Shown: positions 35,541-45,830, counted from the first letter of the stretch. The stretch: 64,000 nucleotides of DNA from Xestospongia bergquistia (GCA_963965975.1 OZ014417.1:6677821-6741820), one strand, 5' to 3'. Notes: generated by a model from the letters alone, not told the origin. A program made the numbers and translations.

Positions 35541-36790
35541 AATTGGCCTGGATTGCCCTTTCCAGCAGTGACCGTTTGTAGACTCAATGCATATGATTCT
35601 TCAGAGATTGCTAAATTTACAGAATTCTATTCAATCCAGACTTGGCTTATGATACCCATGTATCAAATAATACTGCAATTGGGATGTGTAATAAAGTTTT
35701 GAACAATATCACTGAAGATGTCTGAAAATCTGCTATATGGGAAGTCATTCCAAAATCATTAAGTAATTTTGTTTACTTTTGTGGCTTTAATGAAGACTTT
35801 GATAATAACATTACTTCCTGTGAGAAGGAACTACAACCTGTACTAACGTCTCTTGGTATCTGTTATACCTTCAATAGTTTTACAAATGGGAGGTCAGATC
35901 GTAATATCACAGCCACTGGAGCAAAGTATGGATTGAAAATGATTATTAATATTAGTCAAATAAAAAATCCATCTATTTATGGGAACACGGGCATCAAAAT
36001 AGTAATTCATGAACGTGATGACATTTCTAGACCTAATCTTTATGGATTTTGAAATCTCTTCTAGGAAAAAAACTTAAATAAATGTAAGGAAAAAGATTGA
36101 CAAAGATAATACCGAAAATGTTGGATGTATTGATAATTGTGATCTTTCCTTTTATCCACATTTTGACTATTCTCAATTTGCTTGTTGACAAAATGCTCTC
36201 ATTGAACATATAGCACAACCTGATACTTGTAACTGTATTCTTGATCCCTCAGCCAAACCTTCTAGTGGTCGTTATAGTAACACTCCCAATTGTACATTTA
36301 ATGATACTTGTTGTTTACTTAATCAATTTTCTCATTTTGATTCAAAAGTTGAGTGTCCTGTCCCATGTAAATTTGAATACTATGATAACCAAATAAGTTA
36401 CTCCAGTTTTCATACTGATCCTTATCTTGAAGATCTTGCAATGTCTTTGAATTTGAGCAAAGACAGTATTCGAGATGATTTCATGTCTGTTAGTGTATTC
36501 TATGAGGATTTACAAGTGACAACAACTACTACTGAATATTCATATTCTGATTCTGCATTTTTAGCTGACCTTGGAGGAGCTCTGGGACTATTTCTTGGTG
36601 CTAGCCTTATAGCCTTTATTGAGATCGGTATGCTTCTATTGGATGAGTTAAGAGGATTTGTTTACCAAGAAAATGTAAGAAAAATGTGGAAAAAGTTGAT
36701 GCTGGCATAAAACTTCCAGAAATTATTGACGTATCAGAGCAAAGTGAGCCCAATGTAAAAGAACAGTCAGTGAAAAATACTGATGTATGG
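35541..36790 (+). pseudogene. ENaC-6: subfamily-D channel pseudogene lacking N-terminus and TM1
   Basis: Begins abruptly at the post-TM1 block (GLPFPAVTVC) after an unrelated ataataataat joint, so about 95 N-terminal codons are gone. Aligned with ENaC-13 it has a 1-nt deletion near 35624, CGA to TGA at about 35722, GGA to TGA at about 36049 followed by a scrambled GISPGKN block, a stop in ACGQ at 36187, and a 1-nt deletion in the post-TM2 'gagttaagagg'. TM2 (GLFLGAS) and the acidic tail remain readable. Clearly non-functional as a channel. Confidence 0.88.
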
Positions 36791-36952
36791 CTTAATGATT
36801 GCAGGAGTACATACACACAAATTATTTTTTTATTTACTATGAGATTTGGTTTTTATGAGATTTATTTACTATGAGAAGTATTTGGTTACACTATAACATA
36901 TTAATGTAACAATGTAACAATGTAACAGTATCTCAATAAACATGTATCAAGT

Positions 36953-37236
36953 TATGGTTACTATATTAGAATATTTATTTGATATAACAATGTTATTATA
37001 CAAAACAAATTAGTATGTACTAAGTGAATCAAGACAACTGCCGCTTTATCATGTACTATGATATTTGATTAAAGTTTATTGCTGAACACTATAGTGAGAG
37101 GGAACTAATCTGAACAGTTCAACAAAACTCACCTTAGTTTATATATGTGTGTGTGTGTCTGTGTATAAGACAATAATTGCTTTACTGGAACCCAGAACTT
37201 CAGTTATGCAAAACTATGTTCATGTATTCTGATAGT
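36953..37236. repeat. Spacer block X, copy 1
   Basis: The block starts near gttatggttactatattag and ends near aaactatgttcatgtattct. Further copies lie at 38650-38938, about 47000-47193 and about 56577-56780, always 3' of a D-type unit. In copy 1 its right end is joined to UPB1 sequence. Confidence 0.8.
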
Positions 37237-37585
37237 ACTCTAGTACTGAAAATATTTTGTGTTATTTAATAGGAAGAGTATCCTAATGAATTTACTTCTG
37301 CTGATGGCAAACCTGGTAATTTCTAAGTATTTATTGCACTAGAAAACTCTCTGTTATCGCTTATGATATTATATTGTAATGTGTTATTGTTTGTTCTTTA
37401 GCTCATAAAGAATTTGGTCATTTTTATGGATCTAGTTATGTTGCTGCTCCTGATGGAAGTCGTACTCCAGTAAGTTGTTTATTAGATGCAAAAATTGAAA
37501 TAAAAGTGGATTTTAGAAAGTTGAGTATAATATTATTGATAAATGAAGTGTTACGTTTATATGACATTAAGTTAATAAGTCTATT
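37226..37585 (+). pseudogene. Duplicated UPB1 fragment (exons 8 and 9 with introns)
   Basis: This 360-bp segment is almost identical to 22185-22540. It carries the end of intron 7, exon 8 ([14 protein letters not shown]), intron 8, exon 9 ([13 protein letters not shown]...) and the start of intron 9, splice sites included. Asp to Glu in exon 9 and a few base changes distinguish it. It has no other UPB1 exon and so cannot make the enzyme. Introns are retained, so it arose at DNA level and not through RNA. Confidence 0.93.
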
Positions 37586-37700
37586 GGATGAATTTAATAT
37601 GATTTGTTTACCAAGAAAATGTAAGAAGAATGTTGAAAAGTTCCAGAAATTATTGACGAATCAGAGCAAAGTGAGCTCAATGAAACAGAATAGTCAGTGA
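37586..37700 (+). pseudogene. 3' tail of a D-type channel gene fused to the UPB1 fragment
   Basis: Directly after the UPB1 intron sequence comes the post-TM2 tail of a channel gene ([18 protein letters not shown]). It has a short deletion that shifts frame before the acidic end. The open frame spanning both pieces is accidental. The 3' flank (caagagtacatacacacaaatt) is that of D-type genes. Confidence 0.85.
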
Positions 37701-38217
37701 AAAATACTGATGTATGACTTAATGATTGCAAGAGTACATACACACAAATTATTATCTATTTTGTGATTGACGTATGGCTATATTTGACATTAGTATCAGT
37801 ATAATATTTTCTTTTTTCAAGAGAACATGTAATTTGTCTTGTGAGATAAATAAGAGTTTGTATAGTATGTCAATGTAGTCAACCACACTGGTAAAGGTGA
37901 TATGTCACTTCAACATATGAATTTGTTATGTCATTGTCGTACATGAGTATGACTCTATGTATGATATAGTATATTAGTAGGTTACTAAAGGCACTTACAG
38001 TGTTTTGGAAAACACGTATGGATTTCATAGATGTATATCCATAGATTTGTGACACATTAAAACTAGGTATATAAGACAGTACTTTCTAATAATGTCAAAT
38101 GTAATGCTTACACACTTAATATACTATCATACACTAACTATATATTTAGTATATAGCCATATGTGGAATAAAATTAAATAATTATAATCCACATATTTTT
38201 ATAGATGAGTAATTATA

Positions 38218-38530
38218 CAATGATTAATCAACTAGTCTAGGCAACTAAAGATATGAGGAAACCAATATGTGTACATGTACATTGTAGATATGTGTATTTA
38301 TTAGTACATACTAATGAGTAACATGATCTGAAATAACAAAATGATATGTTACAATTACACACCACTATATGCAGTGCATATGATGGTGCACTAAAATTTG
38401 CTTGTACATGACTACTGGTTAGTTGAAAATCCTTTGTTAAGATATCTGTTGCTTGTGGCTTTTAATATTAGGTAACCCACAAAGGGTTACTTTTTGGCTT
38501 CTTAATTGAATTCCTTAAGTATTGGGTTAC
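38218..38530. repeat. Spacer block Y, copy 1
   Basis: The block starts near caatgattaatcaactagtc and contains aggaaaccaatatgtgtaca, tagtacatactaatgagtaa and aaatcctttgttaa words. Further copies lie at 38937-39250, about 39850-40010, 46611-46860 and 56247-56460 (partial), plus an inverted piece at 42498-42607. Confidence 0.8.
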
Positions 38531-38649
38531 ACTATAATCTTAATTTGTGAGTACAATACTCTGAAACATGACCAGTATGAATGACAGTATAAATTCTCAA
38601 CATATTAGTCACACAATGTAACAGTAAACATGTATAGCTAGGGCTTCTA

Positions 38650-38938
38650 GTTATGGTTACTATATTAGGATATTTATTTGGTATAACAATGTTATTATAC
38701 AAAACAAATATGTATGTACTAAGTGAATCAAGACAACTGCCACTTTATCATGTACTATGAGATTTGATTAAAGTTTATTGCTGAACACTATAGCGAGAGG
38801 GAACTAATCTGAACAGTTCAACAAAACTCACCTTAGTTTATATGTGTGTGTGTGTGTGTGTATATATATGACAATAATTGCTTTACTGGAACCCAGAACT
38901 TCAGTTATGCAAAACTATGTTCATGTATTCTGATACAA
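38650..38938. repeat. Spacer block X, copy 2
   Basis: About 280 bp nearly identical to 36953-37236. Here the right end continues directly into block Y, which looks like the original arrangement before UPB1 DNA entered copy 1. Confidence 0.8.
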
Positions 38939-39250
38939 TGTTTAATCAATTAGTCTAGGTAACTAAAGATATGAGGAAACCAATATGTGTACATGTACAT
39001 TGTAGATATGTGTATTTATTAGTACATACTAATGAGTAACATGATCTGAAATAACAAAATGATATGTTACAATTACACACCACTATATGCAGTGCATATG
39101 ATGGTGCACTAAAATTTGCTTGTACATGACTACTGGTTAGTTGAAAATCCTTTGTTAACATAATAATCATCTGTTGCTTGTGGCTTTTAATATTAGGTAA
39201 CCCACAAAAGGTTACTTTCTGGCTTCTTAATTGAATTCCTTAAATATTGG
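38937..39250. repeat. Spacer block Y, copy 2
   Basis: Direct repeat of 38218-38530 at a distance of about 720 bp, with few differences, so a recent local duplication. Confidence 0.8.
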
Positions 39251-39558
39251 GTTACACTATAATCTTATATATATAAATAATGAACTGATATGAGGAAACC
39301 AATATGTCTATATGTACCTTGTAGATATGCCTATTTGCAACAATTTTAATATTATGTAATTGATATATGACTACATTTGACATTAATATTAGTATAATAT
39401 ATTCTTTTTTTAAGAGAATATGTCATTTGTTTTGTCAAATAAATTTGAAGTTTTCAAATATGTTTATAGTGAACTACACTGCTAAGTTATTTGTCATTTT
39501 AACATATGAAGTTGTTATGTGAGTGTCATTCATGACTGACTCTGTATATAGTACTGTA

Positions 39559-39591
<33 letters not shown>

Positions 39592-39675
39592 TTTTAAGAA
39601 CAAGAACAAGCTATATGCCAATTTTTCTAATAATCTCAAATGTAACGCACTTAATGTATTATATCAACAAATTAG

Positions 39676-39767
39676 TTAGTGAGGAATTCAAAAGAATTCT
39701 ATATTCCATAATCAATCCATGTAAAGTACAAATTAGTTATAAAACTAAAATTTTAATTTTTACAGTG
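39676..39767. mobile_element. Half-copy of the CACTGTAAAAATT foldback MITE
   Basis: Only the right arm is present, from aattctatattccataatca to tttttacagtg. The left arm is replaced by spacer. Confidence 0.6.
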
Positions 39768-40038
39768 TAGCCATATATGGAATAGAATTTAATAACTAAA
39801 ATCATATTATGGATGAGTAATTGTACAATGTTTAAACAATTAGTTTATATACTAATGAACTGATATGAGGAAACCAATATGTCTATATGTACATTGTAGA
39901 TATGCTTATTTACTACTACATACCAATGAGTAACATGATCTGAAATAACAAAATATGTTACAATTACACGCCACTATATGCAGTACCTATGATGGTGCAC
40001 TTTAATTTAATTACGTGCATGCGCAAGTTAAGCAGTAG

Positions 40039-40074
40039 TTACCAGGCTCTCTTTTCTTTCGCGAGAGTCTGGGT
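40039..40074. promoter_or_regulatory. GC-richer hairpin upstream of ENaC-7
   Basis: The imperfect inverted repeat taccaggctctc / gagagtctgggta surrounds ttttctttcgc, about 15 bp before the ENaC-7 ATG. ENaC-7 lacks the upstream box shared by the other C/D genes, so this foreign segment probably supplies its proximal promoter or 5' UTR (inference). Confidence 0.4.
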
Positions 40075-40087
40075 ACGAGGCTAAACT

Positions 40088-41599
40088 ATGGCTAACGGAT
40101 GCGATCCTGGAGACAAAAGTAGGTGCTGCAAAAATGGAAGCTGTCACTACAATGACCACCATTTAAGAAAATGGGTTGATGAGACAGAACTGTATGGGAT
40201 ACGTCATGTCTTCCTAGGGAAATCTAAGATAAGGCGAATTATCTGGGCCCTTATATTAGTTAGTTTTACTGTTGGATGTCTATACACTGTTGGTCGTAAC
40301 CTGGAGCGTTATTTGAGAAATCCTACTACTACACACGTTGCTGTAGAATCAGCTGAATTAACTGGATTGCCTTTTCCAGCAGTGACTGTTTGTAGCCTCA
40401 ATGCATATGAGTCTTCAGAAATTGCTGAATTTACAGAATTTCTATTCAACCCAGACTTGGCTTACGACTTTCGTGCATTAAATAAACTTGGAATGTGTGA
40501 TAAACGTCTAAGCAATATCACTGAAGAGGTCAAAAAAACTAGTATATGGGAAGTCATTCTAAAATCATTTCGGGATTTTGTTTACTTTTGTGGCTTTGAT
40601 GAAGACGTCGACCATAACATTACTTTCTGTGAGAAGGAACTACAACCTGTACTAACATCTCTTGGTATCTGTTATACCTTTAATAGCATTACTAATGGGA
40701 AACCAGATCGTTATGTCACTGTGACAGGAGCAAAGTATGGATTGAAAATGATTTTTAATATCAGTCAAATAAATCATCCATCTATTGAGGGGAAGACGGG
40801 CATCAAAATAGTAATTCATGAACGAGATGACGTTGCTAGACCTAATATTTATGGATTTGGAATACCTCCTGGGAAAAATGCTTACATTGGTATAAGGAAA
40901 AAGATTGACATAGATCATACCAGTAATGCTGGATGTATTCATGATCGTGATCTTTCCTTTTATCCACAGTATGAATATTCTCAATTTGCTTGTCAACAAA
41001 ATGCTCGAATTAAACATATAGCACAACCTGATACTTGTAACTGTATTCTTGATCCCTCAGCTAGACCTTCTAGTGGTCCTTATAGTAACACTCCCAATTG
41101 TACATTTAATGATACTTGTTGTTTACTTAATCAATATTCTAGTTTTGATCCAAGAGTTGGTTGTCCTGTTCCATGTCATTCTAAATACTATGATTACCAA
41201 ATAAGTTACTCCAGTTTTCCTACTGGTCCTTTTCTTGAAGATCTCTCTATGTCTTTGAATATGAGCAAGGACAGAATTCGTGATGAAGTCATGTCAGTTA
41301 ACGTATTCTATGAGCATTTACAAGTGACAACAACAACTACTGAATATTCATATTCTGGTACTGCATTTATATCTGATCTTGGAGGAGCTTTGGGGCTATT
41401 TCTTGGTGCTAACCTTATAGTTTTTGTTGAGATAGGTATGCTCATATTAGATGAACTTAAGAGGATTTGTTTACCAAGAAAATGTAAAAGGAAAGTGGAT
41501 GAAGTTGATGCTGGTATAAAACTTCCAGAAATCATTGGTAAATCAGAGGAAAGTGAGCCCAATGTAACAGAAGAGCCAGTGAAAGAAAGTGATGCATGA
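40088..41599 (+). CDS. ENaC-7: DEG/ENaC-type channel subunit, subfamily C/D, intact, GAN filter variant
   Basis: Single-exon channel subunit, 503 aa. Cys/His motif CCKNGSCHYNDHHLRKW (about 13-29), pre-TM1 TELYGIRHVFLGKSK with Tyr in place of the family His, TM1 (about 51-73), LPFPAVTVCSLN, a Cys-rich ectodomain with GFGIPPGKNAY, TEYSYSGTAFISDLGG, then TM2 GLFLGANLIVFVE. The Ser of the GAS selectivity-filter tripeptide is Asn here although the rest of the gene is intact. The tail is acidic and ends EEPVKESDA. It stands alone, without A or B neighbours in the usual order, and has a different upstream sequence from its relatives. Confidence 0.9.
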   Translation: MANGCDPGDKSRCCKNGSCHYNDHHLRKWVDETELYGIRHVFLGKSKIRRIIWALILVSFTVGCLYTVGRNLERYLRNPTTTHVAVESAELTGLPFPAVTVCSLNAYESSEIAEFTEFLFNPDLAYDFRALNKLGMCDKRLSNITEEVKKTSIWEVILKSFRDFVYFCGFDEDVDHNITFCEKELQPVLTSLGICYTFNSITNGKPDRYVTVTGAKYGLKMIFNISQINHPSIEGKTGIKIVIHERDDVARPNIYGFGIPPGKNAYIGIRKKIDIDHTSNAGCIHDRDLSFYPQYEYSQFACQQNARIKHIAQPDTCNCILDPSARPSSGPYSNTPNCTFNDTCCLLNQYSSFDPRVGCPVPCHSKYYDYQISYSSFPTGPFLEDLSMSLNMSKDRIRDEVMSVNVFYEHLQVTTTTTEYSYSGTAFISDLGGALGLFLGANLIVFVEIGMLILDELKRICLPRKCKRKVDEVDAGIKLPEIIGKSEESEPNVTEEPVKESDA

Positions 41600-41632
41600 C
41601 TTAATGATTGCAAGAGTATGTACATACAAGTT

Positions 41633-41694
41633 ATTTTAATATTATGTAATTGATATATGACTATAGTCATATATCAATTACATAATATTAAAAT
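41633..41694. repeat. Perfect 62-bp palindrome
   Basis: Two 31-bp arms meet with no spacer at 41663/41664 (gacta|tagtc). The left arm is the ordinary 3' flank of these genes (compare 39345-39375). The right arm is its exact reverse complement inserted into that flank, after which the normal flank resumes (acatttaacattag). Confidence 0.95.
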
Positions 41695-42006
41695 ACATTT
41701 AACATTAGTATTAGTATGATATATTCTTGTTTTAAGAGAACATGTCATTTGTCTTGTCAAATAAATATAGAGTTTCTAAAATATGTTTATGTAGTGAACT
41801 CCACTGCTAAAAGTTATATGACATTTTAACATATGAAGTTGCTATGTGAGTGTCATTCATGACTGACTCTGTATATTAGGAGGTTGTTGACGACATTTAC
41901 TGAGTTTTGAAAAACATGTAGGGATTTAATAGATATGTATATGCATAGACTTGTGCAATGCACTTAATATATTGCCGTACATTAACTACATATCTAGTTT
42001 ATGCTT

Positions 42007-42191
42007 AGTAAAAAGTTTGTGCTTTACATGGGTGGATTACTATGGAATGTAGAATTTATGTAAATTATTTATTGTGTACAACATACAAATAATTATGTAG
42101 TGAGTAATTGACAAGAATTCTATATTCCATAATAATCAATCCCTGTAAACTACAAATAAGTTATAAAACTAACATGTTAATTTTTACAGTG
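42007..42191. mobile_element. CACTGTAAAAATT foldback MITE, degraded copy
   Basis: Inverted arms around 'actatggaatgtagaatttatg' and 'agaattctatattccataat', with a right end of tttttacagtg. The left terminus is eroded. Confidence 0.6.
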
Positions 42192-42283
42192 TAGCCATAT
42201 ATGGAATAGAATTTAATAATTAAAATTCATATTAGGGTGAGTAATTGACTAATTGTACAATGTTTAAACAATTAGTTTATATA

Positions 42284-42478
42284 CCGTATAGCGGGTATTA
42301 TTGTCGGCTTAAATATTTGACGGTTTGCCATCAAAATAAGCAGATTAAAATTTGACGAAATTTAAATTTGGCGATTTATTAAAATAATTGTTGTAATTAA
42401 AGGTGGGTGGAACGATGGGTGGTACTGCGTGTACTATATAACGCCACGTGAACTCTCGTGAAAGTAGATCGATGGATA
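42284..42478. mobile_element. Left arm of a long inverted repeat ending in CCGTATAGCGGG
   Basis: About 195 bp, inverted relative to 42828-43012 with about 90% match and one 9-bp indel. The terminus ccgtatagcggg is flanked by TA, as at 43012. The arm stops where the complete element's candidate exon would begin. Confidence 0.8.
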
Positions 42479-42497
42479 GTGGTGTGTATTTTTAACA

Positions 42498-42607
42498 GAT
42501 TATTTTGTTATTCCAGATCATGTTACTCATTAGTATGTACTAATAAATACATATATCTACAATGTACATGTATACATATTGGTTTCCTCATATCAGTTCA
42601 TTAGTTA
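42498..42607 (-). repeat. Inverted piece of spacer block Y
   Basis: Reverse complement of the Y block (aactgatatgaggaaaccaa ... catgatctg), sandwiched between the partial left arm and the complete element. It shows that the surrounding structure arose by inversion of local sequence. Confidence 0.75.
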
Positions 42608-42608
42608 C

Positions 42609-43012
42609 CGTATAGCGGGTAGTATTGGCGGCGAATTTAATTTGGCGTATTGACGGTCTGAAACAAAATCGTCAAATCAAAAACCGTCAATAATTTTTCA
42701 CGCCTCCCTGCACGTGATCCCCATCTGCTAGCCTCTAAATAAATGGCGTTGCTGAGGTATTTCACGAAGAGAACTGTCCTGCCTAGTGAAGAACAGTGCA
42801 GATCCTTACCACGAAAATCTCGTAAGTATCCATCGATCTACTTTCTCAAGAGTTCACGTGGCGTTATGTAGTACACGCAGTACCACCCATTGTTCCACCC
42901 ACCTTTAATTATTTTAATAAATCGCCAAATTTAAATTTCGTCAAATTTTAATCTGCTTATTTTGATGGCAAACCGTCAAATATTTAAGCCGCCAATAATA
43001 CCCGCTATACGG
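42609..43012. mobile_element. 404-bp TIR element with TA flanks (CCGTATAGCGGGTA termini)
   Basis: The left end ccgtatagcgggtagtattg and the complement of the right end ccgtatagcgggtattattg form TIRs of about 25 bp (extending to ggcggc), flanked by TA on both sides. It is GC-richer than its surroundings and contains one open exon-like segment. TA flanks fit a Tc1/mariner-like or similar superfamily, but the flank is itself AT-rich, so class is uncertain. Confidence 0.65.
42743..42821 (+). CDS. Candidate first exon (26 codons plus donor) inside the TIR element
   Basis: An ATG opens MALLRYFTKRT...SLPRKS and ends exactly at a consensus donor, C|GTAAGT (42822). Composition differs from the AT-rich surroundings. 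An N-terminus of the type M-x-L-x-YF is one I associate with transposon-related proteins, but I cannot assign it. No downstream exon is visible before the element ends, so it is either the first exon of a deleted transposon gene or captured host sequence. Low confidence as a live gene. Confidence 0.3.
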
Positions 43013-43172
43013 TATGACTACATTTGACACTAGCACTAGTTAATTAATCTTGTTAACAGTTAATTTACCGATATATAATTAACTTGTGGTATGAGTATAT
43101 TGTCTCATGTTGTTAGGTGATGCTGTGGCTTACACTTTAAAATTAAAAAGATTAAAAAGGAAATTGTTCTAA

Positions 43173-43423
43173 CCAGTCTTCATCAAATGTTAAGAATGAG
43201 AGTGCTAAGTTGTGCAAATCTGATATATGTCACTACAATGACCATTACTTCAATAAATGGTTGGAACAGACAACACTAAATGGAATTATTCATGTTTTTA
43301 AAGGAAAATCAAAGATAAGAAGAATACTATGGACAGTCATATTTGTTGGTGCAGTATTTGGATGTCTATTTACTGTTGGGGATAGTTTGTATCGTTTTAT
43401 TCAAAATCCTATACAGCTATTAC
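43173..43423 (+). pseudogene. ENaC-8: truncated subfamily-A fragment (copy 2 of 4)
   Basis: Like ENaC-4, but a 22-bp deletion removes the start codon (ttctaaccagtc instead of ttctaaatatcATGGCT...). Readable through TM1, then the shared junction to the ENaC-1 3' flank at 43424. Confidence 0.87.
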
Positions 43424-44271
43424 AAATTGTCAATAATAATGAAAAATCTTTAATTTTCTGCAGTATAGCTGTTGTTAGCTTTAGATGACCAATGCAACAT
43501 TTTGTCATTGACTATACACTTATACTTCACTACTAAGTCTTTCTTCAATCAAGTTGTTTAATAACTAATTAATTGAACACATGATATTAGTTTAATTGTT
43601 AGACTGTTCATAACAAGTGAATATAATATGTTTATATATATATATATATATATACAAAATTAATTTAATATGAACATATCTGGATGTGAAATGTAATGAC
43701 AAATTCAATTATGAGTGATCTATAGTTAACTACAAGGGAATTAAATTTGACTGATATTTTAGCCATAACTTCATCATACAGACTATTCTTTGCCTAACAT
43801 ATTAGCAACTGTAGGAGATGTTATATTTATTTAAGTTGTTGATATAAATGTGTAAATTGAAATGAAAGTATGATTAAGTGTACAGTTAATCTGATATCAA
43901 TAGCTGACAGTTGTTTACTATATAGAGCAGGTTCATTGTTAACAGTAGGATAAGATACACTTTATTTCATTAATTTTTATATGACACTGAAATCATATTT
44001 CCATTGTTAATTGTGTCATATTTCAATTTAGTTTTCACAAGTAAGTGTTGCCATAGAGCTTGTAGAAAACAATGTCATGGCTTACTATATAAATAATTGT
44101 GATTCAGAAATCATGCCTCATCAAAAACTAACTCCTGATTTTCTGCAGTCAAGTTTATAAAGGGGGAACCACTTATTATATTTAGAAGACAATTCCTGTC
44201 ACTGAAGAAAAAGACTTGAGGGAGAAAACTGCGATGAATAAGTTATATTTACTCATAAAGATAACTTAACA
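43424..44271. other. Spacer with orphan B promoter
   Basis: Contains the B-type upstream region with the TATA box (near 44090). After 'gattcagaaat' the B gene is absent and the sequence continues directly with B 3' flank (catgcctcatcaaaaactaa). A TA microsatellite lies near 43633. Confidence 0.6.
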
Positions 44272-44341
44272 GAACCGCCCTTTATTAATTATTCATTTAT
44301 TAGTAGTACACCCCCGCTTTGTCTACCACAAAGGCTAAGCT

Positions 44342-45830
44342 ATGGCTAATTCTGAAGACAATAATAGGTGCTGTAAAAGTGGAAGCTGTCGCTACAATGA
44401 CCACTATTTAAAAAAATGGGTTGAAGAGACATCGCTGTATGGAATACCTCATGTCTTCAAAGGGAAATCTAAGATAAGGCGAATTATCTGGGTACTTATA
44501 TTACTTGGTTTAACTGGTGGATGTCTATACACTATTGGTGATAACCTGAAGCGTTATTTGGAAAAGCCTACTGCTACAACCGTTGCTGTAAACTCATATG
44601 AACGATCTGGATTACCCTTTCCAGCAGTGACCGTTTGTAGACTCAATGCATATGATTCTTCAGAGATTGCTCAATTTACAGAATTTCTATTCAATCCAGA
44701 CTTGGCTTATGATATCCACATATCAAATAATATTGCAATTGGGATGTGTAATAAAGTTTTGAACAATATCACTGAAGATGTCCGAAAATCTGCTATATGG
44801 GAAGTCATTCAAAAATCATTAAGTAATTTTGTTTACTTTTGTGGCTTTAATGAAGACTTTGATAATAACATTACTTTCTGTAAGAAAGAACTACAACCTG
44901 TACTAACGTCTCTTGGTATCTGTTATACCTTCAATAGTTTTACAAATGGGAGGTCAGATCGTAATATCATAGCCACTGGAGCAAAGTATGGATTGAAAAT
45001 GATTTTTAATATTAGTCAAAAAAAATCCATCTATTGATGGGAACACTGGCATCAAAATAGTAATTCATGAACGTGATGACATTGCTAGACCTAATCTTTA
45101 TGGATTTGGAATCTCTCCTGGGAAAAATGCTTACATTGGTGTAAGGAAAAGAACTGACAAAGATAATACCGAAAATGCTGGATGTATACCTAATAAGGAT
45201 GGTGAGCTTTCCTTTTATCCACATTATGACTATTCTCAATTTGCTTGTCGACAAAATGCTCTCATTGAACATATAGCACAACCTGATACTTGTAACTGCA
45301 TTCTTGATCCCTCAGCCAGACCTTCTAGTGGTCGTTATAGTAACACTCCCAATTGTACATTTAATGATACTTGTTGTTTACTTAATCAAATTTCTCGTTT
45401 TGATCCAAAAGCTGAGTGTCCTGTCCCATGTAAATTTGAATACTATGATAACCAAATAAGTTACTCCAGTTTTCCTACTGATCCTTATCTTGAATATCTT
45501 GCAATGTCTTTGAATATGAGCAAGGACAGAATTCGCAATGAAGTCATGTCAGTTAGTGTATTCTATGAGGATTTACAAGTGACAACAACTACTACTGAAT
45601 ATTCATATCCCCATACTGCATTTTTAGCTTATGTTGGAGGAGCACTGGCGCTATTTCTTGGTGCTAGCCTTATAGCCTTTATTGAGATTGGTATGCTTCT
45701 ATTGGATGAGTTTAAGAGGATTTGTTTACCAAGAAAATGTAAGAAAAATGTGGAAAACGTTGATGCTGGCATAAAACTTCCAGAAATTATTGACGAATCA
45801 GAGCAAAATGAGCCCAATGAAACAGAATAG
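44342..45830 (+). pseudogene. ENaC-9: subfamily-D channel with a single frameshift
   Basis: Near-identical to the intact ENaC-13 but 2 nt shorter in the run at about 45019 (agtcaaaaaaaatcc here, agtcaaataaaaaatcc there). The break falls in the ectodomain after ISQ. Before it lie CCKSGSCRYND, TSLYGIPHVF, TM1 and LPFPAVTVC; after it GFGISPGKN, TEYSYPHTAFLAYVGG and TM2 ALFLGAS, where the first Gly of the usual GLFxGAS is Ala, as in ENaC-13. One lesion in a homopolymer leaves open a sequence error or a segregating allele. Confidence 0.82.

Larger units (their letters stand above)
37701..40087. other. 2.4-kb repeat-rich spacer before ENaC-7
   Basis: D-type 3' flank, then block Y (38218-38530), block X (38650-38938), block Y again (38937-39250), another partial 3' flank, half a foldback MITE (39676-39767) and a third, partial Y (about 39850-40010). 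A short ATT microsatellite lies near 39560. No gene seen. Confidence 0.65.
41695..43172. other. Spacer between ENaC-7 and ENaC-8 relic
   Basis: Holds a degraded foldback MITE (42007-42191) and the inverted-repeat structure at 42284-43012 with a candidate captured exon. No complete gene seen. Confidence 0.6.

Noticed and set aside
37506..37700. Fusion protein of UPB1 and channel sequence
   Set aside because: The N-terminal part translates UPB1 intron and the channel part is a frameshifted tail; the continuous frame is accidental.
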